Positions 51,325 through 63,756 of a DNA stretch of 64,000 bases are shown in pieces. A program made the translations under genes and the position numbers. The stretch is from Earliella scabrosa. Lineage: Eukaryota > Basidiomycota > Agaricomycetes > Polyporales > Polyporaceae. The notes beneath the pieces are model-generated. The model saw only the letters and a list, made by a program, of their open reading frames with translations, ran no database searches and was not told the DNA's origin. The number at the start of each line of letters is the position of its first letter. Position 1 is the stretch's first letter. The stretch covers positions 496,001 to 560,000 of the forward strand of contig JABYQQ010000018.1 of the NCBI GenBank assembly GCA_022605405.1. Reading direction: 5' to 3'.

Positions 51325-52567
51325 ATGGATGCGTCAGCGCACGACGTAGTGGTTCACGTAACGTATCATAGTACGCTCACCATTGGCAACGTGAACATGC
51401 CCCCTACGACTATCCTTCACCTCCCTGCATCCGCGCCTTCGCCTGCTCTCGCGAACAGCAGCTCGAGTCACCCTGGTGGTCCCCATCGCAAGCGCTGGCT
51501 CATCTACTTCGTCACTGGCAACCCCGGTCTGGTGGGCTACTACGACTTGTTTCTGGCGCATCTGCACTTGTTGCTATTAGCGCATCCTACGCTCGGGTCC
51601 AGACATGCGTTCGAGATATATGGCCGGAGTTTGAGCGGATTCGAGAGCAGAGGAAGCGATGTGGGGACGTGGCCGGCGAGCATTCAAGTTGGTGCTGCAG
51701 ATGAAAGGAGTGGGAGGAAGCCGCCATTCGGACTGCAAGAACAGATTGATGGCGTAGAACGCGCGTTGTGGGATCATGTGGAGGAGATGAGGACGCGGGA
51801 AGCGGAAGACTTTGGCGACGACGAGAATGGCCCGCAGATTCTGGTCATTGGGCATTCCGTTGGGGCGTACATCACGCTGGAAGTTATGAGAAGATGGCGG
51901 GAACGATTGAAGAACGATGTGGGGTGCAAGAGGGGGGTTATTCAGGGAGGGGTATGCTTGTTCCCGACCGTGACGCACATTGCGAAAAGCAGCAGTGGAG
52001 TGAAGCTCACCGTGCGTCGTTTCACGCGTTCCAAACTGTCCCTCCTAACTGGCGATGCAGAGACTGCTCAAGTTCCTTCCAATCCTTCCCCTTGTCGCGC
52101 ACACTCTTGCGCGTGTGCTCACCTTCTTCATCCCCACCACTATCCTCGCTAAGCTACTCACAGTGGTCCTCGCCCAGCCTCCTGACGCTGCCCGCACCAC
52201 TGCTAGGTTCCTCAAGTCCCGCCACGGTGTACGACAGGCCCTCCACATGGCTCACGACGAGATGGTCTCCATTACCCATGACGCCTGGGACGCGGAGATC
52301 TGGGGCGCTGCCGACCCGAGTCCTCTTGGGATACCGAGGCCGAAGCTCTTCTTCCTGTTCGGCAAGGACGATCACTGGGTTGCGGACGAGACCAGGGACG
52401 AGCTCATCAAGTTGAGGGGACGGAACGAGGACGAGCAGTGGAAACCGCTGATGGAGGTTGACGAGACTGGTCTTCCGCACGGCTTCTGCATCGATCCACA
52501 ACATAGCATTGCAGTGGCAGAGAAGGTCGCAGAGTACATCGAGGAGATAATTGTGCAAGATGATTGA
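51325..52567 (+). CDS. Lipid droplet-associated hydrolase family protein (LDAH/DUF2305)
   Basis: Alpha/beta-hydrolase of the LDAH (C2orf43) family, found on lipid droplets and proposed to act on stored sterol or acyl esters. Exons 51325-52011 and 52061-52567 give 397 residues; the intron is phase 0. Family opening RWLIYFVTGNPGLVGYYDLF supplies the oxyanion loop. The nucleophile elbow is VIGHSVGAY (Ser in GHSVG). A hydrophobic stretch LLKFLPILPLVAHTLARVL after the intron is the droplet-targeting type segment. The FLFGKDDHWV block gives the acid Asp, and GLPHGFCI the catalytic His. All triad residues are present. The start is the first in-frame ATG; an out-of-frame ATG lies 17 bp upstream. Divergent from the ERG26-like gene. 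Confidence 0.88.
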
Positions 52568-52768
52568 ATTGGATTCTGGCGAGTAGAGGGTGTCTACTAC
52601 ACGGCGAACGACCGTGACGACTTGCGTGCGAGCGCTACATACTGTAGTTGGTTCGGACGATGCCGGCTTGTGCGTAGAAGTTGACTCGGCTCAACTTGAA
52701 GCCAAGCTCAGGTTATCATAGGGCTGCTCTCGTCCCAAGTAGTATCAAAGTAGTTCCGTTCGGTGGCC

Positions 52769-54845
52769 ATGGATATTGAAGCGTAAGTGAACGTGCTCAT
52801 ATCACAATGAATGCAGCTGATCGCCAACCTGTCGCCAACTCTGCAGGTTCCGCAAAGCCGGCTACCAAGCGATAGACCGAATCTGCGATTACTATACCTC
52901 CCTGCAGAATCGTCCTGTCGTTGCGCAGGTCAAGCCTGGATACTTATTGGAAGCCCTTCCAAGTGCGTCCGCATCGTGACACCCAAGCCTACACGCTCAC
53001 GCCGCCATCCATAAAGCGAGTGCCCCAGACCAAGGGGAGGAATTTGCGGCGATCGCGGATGACTTCCAAAAGCTGATACTGCCAGGTGAAGTCGCCTCTG
53101 TACTTGCACCATTCTGACGACATACAAACCGGATGATCTTTCAGGTATCACTCATTGGCAGCACCCGAACTTCTTCGCCTGGTACCCCACTGCGAATACG
53201 TTCGAAGGCCTGCTAGGCGATCTGTACTCGTCAAGTGTAGCGAACCCGACGTTCAGCGTGAGATCAAGCAGGCTATCACAGTGCTCAGATGGCTAACACC
53301 GATCCCAGTGGCTCGCGAGCCCAGCATGCACCGAGCTCGAGCAGGTCGTCATGGACTGGAGTGCGAAGCTCTTCGGGTTGGGCGACCACTTCCTGAATGC
53401 ATCAAAAGTAGGTGGAGGGGTGATACAGGTAGGTTCATGAGACAGGATCCCAGATTTCCCAATTTATACGACTGACGGGCCAATCTTGCTGCAGACAACA
53501 GCATCCGAGGGTGTGATCGTTATATGCGTCGCGGCCCGCACCCGATATCTGCGCGCCCATCCAGACGCGAAGCTCGAAGACCTCGTCATATACACGACAA
53601 CGCAGACGCATTCGCTCGGTGTCAAGGTTGGCCTCGTGCTTGGGCTCCAGGTCCGCGCGCTCGAGGTCACGAAGGAGGACGAATACGGCGTCCGAGGTGC
53701 AACGGTGCGCGCCGCGCTAGAAGAGGATGTCGCGCGGGGGAAGCGGCCGTTTATCTTCGGTGAGCATGTCGCATCCGCCAGTGTGATCATGAAGTTGATT
53801 ACAGCTCGCACTAGTGGCCACAGTGGGGTCGACAAACTCGGGTGCGATTGACTATCTGGACGAGATCGGCGAAGTCTGTGAGTCTGTAGGCGCTGCGAAT
53901 TTTTTCGTCATATGGCTAATTCAAATATGTGTTATGCCAGTGAAGGAGCACCCGTCGATCTGGTACCACGTCGACGCGGCCTGGGCTGGCGTAGCTCTGG
54001 CATGTCCCGAGTTCCACTCTACGCTGAGGCTGGACGCGATCAACCGCTACGCGCACTCGTTTGCGACGAACTTCCACAAGGTGCGCGTTTCCGTTCTGCT
54101 GGACCGCTAGGTGACCCTCGACCGACTCTGAAGAACCATCGCCGCAGTGGGGTCTTGTGAACTTCGACGCATCCGCGCTGTGGGTCACAGACAGAGGTGC
54201 ACTCATCGACGCGCTCGACGTGACGCCCGAGTATCTGCGGTCGAAGCAGCATGATGCGGGTACGTTGTTTAACGCAGCCGTGCGCCGTTCTCTGTCGCGT
54301 CAGCTGAGACCGGTATGCAGGACTCGTCGTTGACTACCGCAACTGGCACCTCGGCCTCGGCCGCCGCTTCCGGTCTCTCAAGGTCTGGTTCGTTCTTCGC
54401 AGCTACGGCGTTGAAGGCTTCCGCGCACACATCCGCAAAGTACGTAACTCACACCTCGCATAATCTACGAGTACGAGAATGACTGATGCGGTTACAGGGC
54501 GTCGCTCTGAACGAGCACTTTGTCTCCCTACTTCGATCTGCGCCCGAGTTTGAGCTCGTCACAACGCCCGTGCTCGCGCTCTCAGTATTCCGCCTCAAGC
54601 CTCCCGCGACCGCGACCGCAGCTGGATCAGATTCGGAGGCTGCGGCGAACGTGCTGAACCGCGCCCTTGCGGCGCGACTGTCAACTGAGAACGACAAGAT
54701 CCTAATCACGCCTCCGGTGATCAACGGGATGGCTTGTTTGCGCTTTGCGATCGGCGCACAGAGGACGGAGAAAGAGCATGTGGAACGGGCGTGGGAGCTG
54801 ATCATGGCTTGCGCGAGGGAGGTGCTAGAGTCGAATGCGACTTGA
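52769..54845 (+). CDS. Aromatic L-amino acid decarboxylase (group II PLP)
   Basis: PLP enzyme decarboxylating tryptophan, tyrosine or DOPA. Eleven exons: 52769-52782, 52847-52962, 53017-53085, 53145-53257, 53309-53428, 53495-53759, 53815-53877, 53941-54080, 54148-54259, 54321-54439, 54498-54845 (492 residues). Opening [20 protein letters not shown], then [25 protein letters not shown] and TQTHSLGVK (cofactor-stacking His). [12 protein letters not shown] has the PLP-binding Asp. [14 protein letters not shown] has the Schiff-base Lys, its codon being the last of exon 8. The mobile-loop Tyr is present in [10 protein letters not shown] (codon 54232-54234), as in true decarboxylases; aldehyde synthases carry Phe there. 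Fungal relatives include the L-tryptophan decarboxylase of Ceriporiopsis. Substrate cannot be decided from sequence. Tail to tail with the MCT-like gene. Confidence 0.92.
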
Positions 54846-55169
54846 AGGGGAACACCGAGTAGATTGTGCCCTTCAAGTTGCGGGTGCCAATGTCGTGAGC
54901 CGGAATATGTTGCTTGCATAAGATTGAAATGACTGCCCTACCGAGTCGCGCTAGCCCGAGCGCCTCCCAAGTCAGTAACGCCCACCTGATTGTGACGCGT
55001 CGCGCAATACAAGGTTCAAGATAGAGGTAGCCGGTCGGTCTGCACCTCGACAGTGCCAGGACAGAGACCGTCGAGTCCAACCTCGACCAACTCTTCAGGC
55101 ACGCCAGGAAGGGTCTGCGCTCATCATGATTGAGGTCGTCTATAGTAGTTTATCGTCCGGCGCTAAGGA

Positions 55170-57030
55170 TCAAGGAAGCGTCCTCGACGCTCCCCTTCGT
55201 GACGGTAAATATCCGCGGACCAGCCGCCTAAGGCGTTTTGAGCCAACGACTCCGGCGCAGGCGAGGATGACCGTGCCAGTCAACGTCAGGACGCCGGAGA
55301 AGATGATGAGGCCCGTGAAGTGCTTCTCGTCGACTTCCTTCAGCAGTGCGCCGCCGGTGGGCGTGCCGACGAGCGTGGCGACCGCCACGACCATGTATAC
55401 CGAGCCTATCGAGGATCAGTTGGTCAGAAGAGAGTACGAAGGGCATAGTGAGAGAATGGGACACACCCAAGCGAGCGCCGTATTTCTCTCTGGGTGAGAT
55501 GGTAGCAATGTATGTCGGCAAAAGAGAGACGAATGCGCCTGTATAGTATATAGAGCCTTGAGCGAGGGCACCTCGGTCGGGTCATGAGATGGGAACTCCG
55601 TACCTGAGAACAGCCCATACAACGCAGCGAATGCAGTGATTGACGCCGCGTTACGTGAGGGCAGCCACAGGCCCAGGATCAAGGCGCTGCATACAGTGGC
55701 CGCAGGGACGAACACATTCAGCCTGGTACCATGGTGTTTCAGCCACCACACTAAGAGTGACATGGATAGAAACGCACGTTCCATACTTGTCCGCTACAAT
55801 CCCTGGGAGGATCCGTGAAGGTACGTTCATCGCGTTCAGGATGGCGAGGAGGTAGTTCGCGATCCCTGGGTCGACTCCGCGGAAGGTCCCGTAGATCTGG
55901 ATGTAAAAGTACGGGATGAAGAACGCATAGAACAGCCTGTGTAATTCGCGTTGGCCGTCAGAGATATACAACGGCACTTTGAGCATGGAGGCTACTCACA
56001 CGAAGGCCGCGATGGCCGCAAGCGCATACCGCGGATCCTTCCACCCTCCCAAATCGATCGCCGTCCGCAAGGTGATGTGACCGGAGAGTGGTAGGCGCGT
56101 GCGGATGGTCAGACACGAGATGACGAGACACCCCATGATGACGAATGCGACCACGCGCACCGCCCATGGAAAGCCGATGGAGGGGATGAGTCGCTCGAGA
56201 AGGATCGGGAAGATGACGCCCCCGCTCGCGCTGCCGCCAGTGGTGAGTCCAATGGCGAATGCGCGCCGGCGCCGGAACCAGTGTCCCAACACCGCGACGG
56301 AAGGGTTGAACCTGTCAGTTTGCGATGAGTGGCTTCACATGGGGCAGAGAGACGGAGGTTTATTACAGCAAGGCGATTCCGATGCCGAATAGCACACCAT
56401 GCGAGAGGAACACCTGGTATGCTTGGTCTTTTTGTGCGAGGGATACCATCATCAAAGCTAGCACTGAGAGAACGGACCCCAACGGTATCATGACCTGAAG
56501 CACCAAGGTCGTTAGGAATGTCATATACTCCTGAGATCTGATCAACGGAGACTGACTGAGGTCCCATATGCGTCGAAGATCCTCCCCACAAACGGGCCAA
56601 GGACGTACAGTAAGAATATCTGCAGCGAGCCGATGAGGGAAATCGCTGAAGACGTCGAGGAAGGCAAGAGCGTGTTCTCGTAATAATTTTGAAACGTCCC
56701 CTGTCCATGTTTGTGAGTAAACTGAGTTGCTCAACTAAGGCTGGATGAATAACTGACATACGCATTGACCATGCCTGCGGACGCAAACAATGCAAGTGAA
56801 GACCCGAGCACGACGATCCACGCTTCCCGCCCTCCGTCCGGCACGTACTCGAGCTCAGGCCCTGTTTCTTCGGCACCATTGCCTGTCCCGGTCGGCTCGT
56901 CTGGAGGAGCGACTGTCACTTGCCCCTGCACCTTTTCCTTTTCCTTGTCCGAGAGGAACTTTTCCTCCCGTGATCCTGTAACATAGTCACTGCTATCTTT
57001 AGCATTACCAAGCTTTTCATCGTCCGCCAT
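55170..57030 (-). CDS. MFS monocarboxylate transporter-like (MCT family)
   Basis: Membrane carrier of the fungal MCT-like branch of MFS; substrate unknown. Eight exons: 57030-56758, 56700-56557, 56494-56367, 56311-56000, 55936-55778, 55722-55604, 55538-55467, 55405-55170, phases closing at 480 residues. A charged 65-residue N-terminal tail leads to the MCT signature VPDGGREAWIVVLGSSLA and then GTFQNYYENTLL. Later blocks are HWFRRRRAFAIGLTTGGSA, YFYIQIYG with NVPSRILPGIVAD, and PTYIATISPREKYGARLG. Twelve helices fit. The C-terminus is short and basic. A TATA box lies about 95 bp upstream. The neighbouring decarboxylase converges on it with 324 bp between stops, which is too little to argue a shared pathway. 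Confidence 0.9.
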
Positions 57031-57124
57031 TTCGCTCTATGAGTCTGGGAGGCGCTGGTCCTCGCGAGTAACCAGGATGCAGTCTTGACGGGGTCTCGGC
57101 AGCTAAGTACAGCCTTCAGTACTT

Positions 57125-57133
57125 GGTATATAG
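57125..57133 (-). promoter_or_regulatory. TATA box of the MCT-like gene
   Basis: On the minus strand CTATATACC, about 95-103 bp before the ATG at 57030. Confidence 0.55.
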
Positions 57134-57841
57134 GTGCATTTAAACGAGAGGCGCTGAAGTTGTCGTGCAATGATCCGTGTGATTGCCGTAGGCCCTCGAA
57201 TCTGGACCTTGCGCAAATGTATGGAGAGATGTTCTTGCAGTAAGTATTACCGGTGAGTCATAGGGAAGGCGCCTAAGGCGCGCTAGGGAACAACTTCAAG
57301 GGCTTATGTGTGGGCTCCACACCGCCAATGATATGACCGGCGACCGCTACAGTCGGAGGAAGTGAAACAAATGACCCAAGGTTCCACATCAGCAGTACCG
57401 CTCGCGAGAGGGGTTGACATTCCAAGACGCTTGGTACCAGGAAGCTGGAAGAGTTGATCGAGGACATCAAGTTGGACTGCGATGTAGCGCGGAAGAGCTT
57501 GGACCGCGAGACCTGGGCATTGCGGGAGACGGGTAAGGGCACGCTGGATGGGAGTTGATTGGTGCGAGAAACAGCAGAGCGGAGTAGGGCTGTAGTATAA
57601 TGACGTGAGAAATAGAGAAGTGGGCGAAGTCCGATAACGAGACGCCAGGGTACTCACTTGCTAGGGCATACGCAACATTTACGATGAATGGCGAACGAAG
57701 ACGCGTCAAGAGATAGTACTGACTGTCACTGTCACTGTGCCACATGTCTATCACGCTGACGCCATCTTGCTGGGCGCCGTCGCCGTCAAGAAGGGAATTT
57801 CAAGCTTGGAACTCTACCAAGAAGAGTACAAAACGCGTTGT
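57134..57841. other. Spacer between MCT-like and cyclin-like genes
   Basis: MCT-like promoter distal part and 3' flank of the cyclin-like gene. Small overlapping frames at 57273-57754 (-) have no motif. Confidence 0.4.
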
Positions 57842-60049
57842 CTACTCCATAGTCAGACTGAGCCACGACTGACAGGCAAGCAGTTCGTCCTGACGAAAGG
57901 AACTCAGCGGAGGCGGACCCTATCGGCAGCGATGTCACTCACTGTGGGTATCTCCAAAACGTCTTGGATGTCCAAGCGGACGTCGCACGAGAGCTTCATG
58001 GAGAGCTTTCTCAATGACTTCGCATCGCGCTTCCCAACGCCCCTCCCGCGTGCGTCCGTGCCCGTCGCCTTCATCCTTTTGGAGAGGACCTCGACGATAC
58101 CTTCGCTGACCGCTGCGCCGGTGAGGAGCGAGATAGGGTACAGCAGAACCTCAGCATCTGTACATCGCACGGAGCTTGTCAGCGCCGTAGCCAAAGTGCA
58201 ATGCAGATACGAAGCGGAACTCACGTTGCAACGCATCGTACAGCACTGACCATGCCTCCTTCTGCACGTCGTCCCACCCACCATCAAAAGCCACAAGCTT
58301 GCGCAGCGTCGGGAGCGCGTGCCACAGCTCGTCCATGAACGCGCCGGGGGTGGCGCTTCCAAGCTGGTACGCAACCGCCTCGAGTACATCCCGCTGAGCA
58401 TTCTCGAGGTCCTCGAACGCCATCTCGTGCGCCGCGAGGTCGACGAACTCGTGCGCGTAGATGACGTCGAGGGGAAAGAGTACATCGCGGTGGAACTTGA
58501 CACTGAGCGCGAGACAGGCGACGGCGACGTCCCAGGTAACGGCTTCTAGCGACTCTTGGTCTTCAGACGATATGCTTGCAGTATCCTCGGACGCGGCAGA
58601 AGAGGGCGAGGAGCGCGCAAGGAGCAGATATCGCAGAAAGAGATGGGCAGCGTGGAAGCGCACTTCTAAGGATGTCGACAGTAGGTCGTAGAGGTCTCCA
58701 GGAGAGTAGGACGTCTTGAAGTCGTCTGGAGGCATAATCTGAGCGCATACAGTCAGCTGGCCAGCGTGCAAGAAGTGATGGGCCTCTATCCTACCTCGAG
58801 AAACCAATGAATACATTGTTCCAGGAGAACGTCATCGATGTCAAGTTCGATGTGGGCGTTTGAGATCAATGCACGACGCGTTTCCGGTTTTCGCGGCGTG
58901 ATGTTGCCCTCTTGCGCGCGCGGCTCCATGGACGCCGAAGATTGGGTATCCTCATCGTCGTCATGGTTTTCCTCTATTTCGATACTCTCTCCGTCTTCAA
59001 CGGGGCTGGCGACAGTTTCAGAAGACCTGGCAGCATGAAGTCCATCCGCATCTCTAGTCGTCCACTCTCTAGCCAGTAATGCAGTGATACGTCGCTCAGC
59101 ACGTTCTTCGCCACACAGCGGTGCCCTAGGTATTTGCTCGAAGGAGGGCGGCGCGAGGACAGGAACGACAGCCAAGACCGGAGAGGACACAGAAGCTGGA
59201 GTCGGTTGGTCTTGGTCCACATCAGTTGCAGTCGGAGTGGTCGGTACAGTCGGTGCATACCCGCCGAAGGGCGACGCGATAGATCCCACGATGATAGGGA
59301 GCCTCTGAGGAATGGGGGCGCCTCGACGCTGTGGAGTGCGGGCAGCTTGAGGTTCAGAGCTATCGATGACCTGTGCAGATGGTCTGGTGTTCTCAGCTTC
59401 GCGGATAACGGAGGGATAGAATACTCGCCTCATTCAAGACCTCCTCCTCTTCTACTGTGGACAGCTCCGACCGCAACGACTCGGCTCTGCGAAGGCTCCC
59501 AGGTCCCTTAGCGTACTGCAGTCTGAAAGCACCAAATAACCGAGCAACAGACGAAGGTAATGCGTGGCGAGAAGAAGTCCTGCGTGGAACGCAGCGTTGA
59601 TTGGAGAGTCTGCGTTTCTTCGTGGGGCCGTCGGGGTCGAGAGCAGCTAGAGAAACAGAGTTCATCATAGACTTGCGACGCTTTCTGACGGTCTGTTGGG
59701 TCCGTGGGGAGGGTTCGTTCGAAGACGCGCCAGTAGCACTAGGATGTGTGTCTTGCGGCTGTATGGAGCTGAGATCTCCCTCCGCGAATCGTTCACGTTG
59801 CGCTGCGAGCAGGAGATCATCGAGGCGAGTAAGGAATGGGGACATAGGCTTTTTGCCCCGAGAGCTGGAGTGTGCGCATTCTTCCCGGGTATCATCGTCT
59901 GCTTCACCAAGGCAGTCCGGTGGAGTGACAACAGCAGGTGAAGAGGACGGCGGAGAGGACACGGGCGCACTAGTACTGGCAACATCCAGAGTGGCTATAT
60001 GCGTTCCGTCCGTGTCGTCAGGATCAACCACGAGAGCGTGTAGTGTCAT
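57842..60049 (-). CDS. Cyclin-fold-like protein of unknown role
   Basis: Exons 60049-59429, 59370-58795, 58738-58225, 58157-57943 and 57889-57842 close at 657 residues. The first 400 residues are Ser/Pro/acidic with a basic patch RKRRKSMMN (possible nuclear signal) and a coiled acidic run. From about residue 385 a helical domain starts WFLE, IMPPDDFK, then VRFHAAHLFLRYLLLA, WDVAVACLALSVKFHRDVL, AHEFVDLAAHEMAFEDLE, AQRDVLEAVAYQLG and later LLYPISLLTGAAVSEGIVEV. This order and the HAAHLFLRY and ALSVKFHRD helices resemble a cyclin box followed by a second repeat. No cyclin subclass is recognised. Intron 1 (59428-59371) begins GC instead of GT; it is the only join that keeps frame. Confidence 0.65.
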
Positions 60050-60342
60050 CTTGCTCGTGAGCTAGAGAGACTCTAGGGTTTTCGAAGTTGTCGCCAGGCG
60101 TTGACGGATGGTCCAAGACGGCGGAGGCATCAGGACGCGAGCCAAGGTCCTCAGAACCAAATACATTCGCAGCTCCGACTTTCACGGAGAAGCCACGTGA
60201 AACCGGCGCTAATGGTAAGGACTAAAGACTGCTTGCTCATTGCTTCCCTGCACGTACTGCTCCAAGATAGCACAACGAATCTACTCGACAGCAACGACGA
60301 CGACTACGAGACGGGGTCAAAGCGACAGTACTCTACATGCAT
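60050..60342. other. Spacer, cyclin-like promoter / ThrRS 3' end
   Basis: The 293 bp between the ThrRS stop and the cyclin-like start must hold both the ThrRS 3' untranslated region and the cyclin-like promoter. No TATA box seen. Confidence 0.5.
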
Positions 60343-63300
60343 CTACACAAGTTTGTTATGGATGCTGCGCGTGGTCTTCAGCGCCACCAGCTTCTCAGTG
60401 AGCTGATCGAGGGGCAGAGTCTCCGTGCGGGCCTTGGTCCCGACGTCGTCGCGGTTGCGCACGTTGACGGACCTGCTGTCCAGCTCCTCCTGGCCAACGA
60501 CTGCGGAGCATAGGACACGTCAGCGAGCACGCTAGCAGGAAGAGAGGGAACATGAGACGCACCGAGGATGAAGTTGTACTGCGCAATCTCGCCGTTGCGG
60601 ATCTTCTTCGGCAGCGTGTTCTCGCCGTTGTCCACGTCGACGTACAGGCCGAGCTGCGTGAGCTTCTCCGCGATCTCGGAGGCATACTCCCTCTGCGCAT
60701 CTCGTCAGCGTCGTGCCACGTATATGCGTGCACGAGGAGGAACTCACGTAGGGCACGGCGACCGGAACGACGAGGATCTGTCGAGGAGAGAGCCAGAATG
60801 GCCTGTGCAAGGCCTATCAGGGCATGACTCGGATGCACATATGGCGTTGCACGCACCACTTGCCAGCGAAGTGCTCGGTGATAATGGCAATGAAACGCTC
60901 CAGCGAGCCCAGGATGGCCCGATGAATGATGACTGGGCGCGGAGGGGGCTTACCCGCCTCAACGGCAGCAGCCTCATCAGCGGCACGGTATTTGAGGTTG
61001 AACCGCTCGGGCAGCTGGAAATCGAGCTGGATCGTCGCGCATTGGAAGGATCGGCGGAGAGCGTCGCGGATCTTGATGTCAATCTTGGGACCATAGAATG
61101 CGCCGTCGCCCGGGTTCAGCTCCCACTTGCCAGGGTAGAACTTGTCGAGTGCGCTCTTCAGTTGCTGTGGGGAGATAGAGAGTAAGCGATACGATTGGGA
61201 ATCGCAGTCATAGCGGTTATGCGTACAGATTCCGCTTGGTTCCAGGTTTCGATGTCGCCAAGGAAGTTCTCCGGACGAGTGGAGAGCTCCAGCTCGAAGT
61301 CGAAGCCGAAGAGGCCATAAATGTGCTGCATGAAGTCGAACAGCGCTGCGAGTTCGTCCTCGATCTGTAAAGAGCATTAGGGCCGGCACTAGGGAGAGGT
61401 GTGTAGCTGAACCAACCTGCGAAGGCATACAGAAGACGTGCGTGTCGTCCTGAACGAACCTCCGCACACGCGTCAAACCGGTCAGAGCACCAGACGCCTC
61501 GTTTCTGTGGAGGATACCAAACTCGGCCATGCGAATGGGGAGCTCCTTGTAACTCCGGTCGCGCGAGTCGAAGATGAGACAGTGCCCTGGGCAGTTCATG
61601 GGCTTTAGTCCCCACTTCTCCTTCTCGATGTCGAGCGTGAACATGTCGTCCTTGTAGTTCTGCCAGTGGCCTGACGTCTCCCACAGCTTGCTGTGGTACA
61701 TGTTTGGCGAGATGACTGCACATGGATCAGGTATATGCGGGTAAAGGACTCAAAACGATCATACCTTCCTGGTAGCCACGCTTGAAGTACTCAGCCTATA
61801 ACGGCGCGTGAGTGCTTAACTCAATAACGCCAGTGCACAGCATACGTACTCGCATGAGCTCCACGAGAGTATTGTAGATACGCGTGCCATGAGGAAGGAA
61901 GAAACAGCTGCCGGGACTGAGGTCGTTGAAGAAGAACAATTCTTGTTCCTATTGACCGCATATATCAGCCTCGTGAAGCATCTACGGTCTACAACAAACT
62001 TACTTTGCCGATCTTCCTGTGGTCACGCTTCGCAGCCTCCTCAAGGAAGGCCTTGTACTCGGAGAGTTGCTTCTTGTCAGGGAAGGAGATGCCGTACACG
62101 CGTTGTAGTGAGTCATTGTTGGCGTCTCCCAGGAAATAGGATGCAGAGTTCTATTCCCACACCTGCGTCAGGAAAGTGAGTTGCAGCAATTTGGGGCTTC
62201 ACGTACCTTGGTGATCATGAACGCCTTGATTTTGCCTGTGTGGGGAATGTGAGGGCCAACGCAGAGGTCAACCATGGGCCCGCAACGGTACACGGTGGTA
62301 GAGGTTCCGTCGGGGATCTTCGTCTCGATGATGTGCTTCTTGTACTTGTTGTACTACAACAAATCTTCGATAGGGGTTCAAAAGGAGGAAGTAGGCGGTA
62401 GGCTTACTCCGAACATCTCGAGGAGAGTTTCTTTGGGAACCATAAGGCGCTCGAACTTCTGCTTCTCCTTGATCGCCATGTCCGCCACCTTCTCGAGCAC
62501 AGGGTAATCAGTGTTAACAACAGGCCTGACCGTTCCAACAGTCAATATCGCGTTGATTGTCGCAAGACGTGGAACACACCTGTCCGGGATCGCCATCTCG
62601 TAGAAAAACCCATCATCTGTCGGAGGGCCGATGCAAAGGTGGCAACCATAATGACGCTCGGCGGCCTCACCGAGGACGTGGGCGGACGAATGCCAGAAGA
62701 CACGCTTGCCTGCACGCACCTCGTCAGTACGAGTAATCATATATGCGAAGGCGATCACCTTCTGGGTGGTCGAATTGGAGAATCTCCAAGGAGCATGAAC
62801 CCTCCAGAGGACGCTCGAGGTCCCAGAGGTTGCCATCGACCTGCATTGTGTGCATTCACGCATGTGAGATGGTGTCCGAAGAACGACGGAGTCGACAACA
62901 AGGGGGAAGTAGAAGGCGTGGTGAGTATTCCGGTTGGTATAGTGCCTCGTCATGCACCCAAGGTGGGCACGTATAGCACTACGTCAATCGCACAAAGTGC
63001 TTTAGATGGCGAAAACAATGCGTTAAGGGATTGGGAGGCATGACGACGGACGAACTTCACTGGACGGTAGAATGTCATGACATCGTCTCCCCCAATCCGC
63101 GAATTGCAACAATAGGCGACGGGTGTCCACTCTTCAAGCACAAGCAGTGGTATAGGATGCAATTCAGCCAATATATGCAAGCGCACCTTAGCGATGACAG
63201 CACGGTCCGCGAGACCCTGCGAGATCTGCTTCGCGATATCCATGGGACTTGTCTCCCAGCTCGTGCCCTTGCGTTGTGAGCCATCGGGGAGAGTGATAGT

Positions 63301-63756
63301 AATCTCCTGGCGAGGTTGGTCTTTTCGACGTCAGCTACACGCACGGGCTCACACTAGAGGCATCACGCACTTTTCACCCACTCATCATGCTCAGCCTTCA
63401 ATTTCTCAAAGATTTTGATACGGTGATCGAAGTACTCCGGTTTGGGGTTGAGCTAGCGGCCAATCAGAACAGACACCCGATGAGCAGACGTGCGAGCATA
63501 CCTCAAGAGGATGCGACGATGCGGCCTCCTTCGCTTTCTTCTCCTTCGCCTTCTTGGGCTGAGGCTGATCCTTGTGGGGACCCTCGAGAGCCGGAATTTG
63601 CGCGGGGTGCGACGTGGACGCGACCGGAGAGGTCATGGAGGTGGAATGCAAGCGGTGACCAGCGAGGCAGGGGTGTCGAAGGGCAGCAGCAGCACGCGGA
63701 GGATGTATGTACAGAGGGCGCGGGACAAGCTGCTGAAATCGATGGAGCCTCAGCAT
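60343..63756 (-). CDS. THS1: Threonyl-tRNA synthetase, possibly dual cytosolic/mitochondrial
   Basis: Class II synthetase charging tRNA-Thr. Sixteen exons: 63756-63502, 63452-63371, 63320-63187, 62840-62759, 62709-62580, 62525-62408, 62353-62207, 62150-62004, 61948-61850, 61795-61765, 61715-61417, 61364-61227, 61164-60857, 60802-60748, 60692-60563, 60500-60343. From ATG 63636 it is 730 residues, from the in-frame ATG 63756 770. TGS domain [19 protein letters not shown]. Editing site HSSAH and CVGPH. Zinc/active-site residues are in [15 protein letters not shown] and VIIHRA, with motif 2 [11 protein letters not shown] and motif 3 GSLERF. Anticodon domain [12 protein letters not shown]. The 40-residue extension lacks acidic residues, is rich in Arg/Leu and ends HRLHSTS, like a mitochondrial presequence; the inner ATG would start the cytosolic form. 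Confidence 0.93.
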
